Source: Gambelia wislizenii (taxonomy: Eukaryota > Chordata > Lepidosauria > Squamata > Crotaphytidae). Taken from it: a stretch of 64,000 nucleotides of DNA. Below the pieces are notes generated by a model. That model worked only from the letters and a program-made list of their open reading frames with translations. It searched no databases and was not told the origin of the DNA. The position numbers and the translations under genes are program-made. Shown here piece by piece: positions 63,313 through 64,000 of the stretch (position 1 is its first letter; every line of letters begins with the position of its first letter). The stretch lies in NCBI GenBank assembly GCA_030847615.1, contig JAUMIR010000003.1, forward strand, positions 342,254,256 through 342,318,255, given 5' to 3'.

Positions 63313-64000
63313 AGGAAGTGATGCCCCATGATTTCCTTTAGCAATTTTGAAAAGAACTGCAAAGTAAAATGGAGCTATTTGGCAGAGTAAATGGTTCCAG
63401 GGTGCTTGTGGGGGTATTTACAAGTATAGTATTTCCATTGCATTTGAGGGGTTTTCTGCATAGTTTTTTTTTTTTAATTGGAGGGGGTGGATTGCCAGAA
63501 CATTGTGCTGATTTTTTTTTTAAAAAATTGAGGCTTTGGAGGGCTTCAGGGACCACAAAAGAGGTACAGGCACTGTATGCAGCCCACAGCTCACTCTTTA
63601 CTCCCCTCTTGGCCACAGTGGTCCCTTCACTCTACCTATAGATTTTTGTGTTCTTGTTCTTGAGATGGGAAAGTCGGGGCTTTGGACAGATGGTTTGAGA
63701 TCTTCAGCTGAAACACACACACATAGTCTGTCTGGAAGGGAAGGAGGCTCTCTATGGGGGCCTGAGGACCTCAAAAAATAACCTTAGGGCCACATCTAGC
63801 TTGCACCCCACACTTCCCCCTGGTTAGCATCAATGAGGCTATCTTAAGAGCAATGAGTGTGTGGCCAGATGAAAAAACTCAGCTGAAGCCAATATGCACA
63901 GCTTCAGTCTTGTAGATGGCATTAGTCCATTCTTTGATTAATGTCACATTTAACCTGGAATACTGCTGTGGTTATGGAGTGTTTTAAACAAAAACCAGAT
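63313..64000. other. No recognisable feature
   Basis: Open frames of 81-92 codons on both strands near 63338-63781 have no recognisable domain. Poly-T runs lie near 63463 and 63512, and a short (CA)n near 63713. Confidence 0.4.

Overview
The window reads as non-coding DNA from a vertebrate, most likely a squamate reptile. It combines RTE/BovB LINEs, L2 and CR1 LINEs, SINEs with tRNA-like or 5S-rRNA-like heads joined to a BovB-like tail, hAT and Tigger-like MITEs, and many short foldback DNA transposons. That mix, especially the SINEs riding on a BovB tail, is typical of lizards and snakes. Species cannot be told from the sequence. I found no host exon, tRNA gene, true rRNA gene or CRISPR array. 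Every protein-like reading frame I could interpret is a fragment of a retrotransposon reverse transcriptase or endonuclease, or falls inside a mobile element.

Layout. 1-5 kb: two SINEs (one tRNA-like, one 5S-derived), a Tigger-like MITE, a 773-bp TIR element and the 3' end of an unassigned LINE. 5-9 kb: two hAT foldback MITEs and one element of a 3-bp-TSD transposon group. 10-15 kb: a LINE insertion with target duplication, a 5S SINE on the minus strand, a 331-bp palindrome inside an L2 tail, and an L2 fragment with decayed coding sequence. 15-23.5 kb: several TIR elements, one carrying a 63-bp LINE stub and one split by a CR1 tail. 26.9-31.5 kb: a 595-bp TIR element, a TA-flanked element holding another LINE copy, and the best-preserved coding remnant, an L2 reverse transcriptase with a YADD motif. 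31.5-42.2 kb: further TIR elements, L2-in-L2 nesting, a BovB 3' end and the second 331-bp palindrome. 45.7-53.3 kb: two BovB copies on the minus strand, one split by a DNA transposon and the other by a SINE. 54.9-57.9 kb: two TIR elements and a CR1 3' end. 58.7-63 kb: a minus-strand CR1 broken by a Tigger-like MITE and by a 2,456-bp hAT element that itself holds four younger insertions.

How the parts work together. The LINEs supply the enzymes, and the SINEs copy the BovB tail to borrow them. The DNA transposons here are all non-autonomous, since no transposase is readable. Nesting gives a relative history: CR1, L2 and BovB fragments are the older substrate, and SINEs, MITEs and hAT elements landed in them later.

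The most distinctive signal is a set of TIR elements, starting GGA(C/G)WTTATCA or GGGNTTGTCTA, flanked by 3-bp target duplications that differ at each site (TAA, TCT, TAT, CAA, TTA, GTA, CCA, TGA). One family also keeps two 5'-splice-donor-like motifs in most copies. Superfamily assignment is open (PIF/Harbinger-like or Chapaev3-like), because no transposase is visible.
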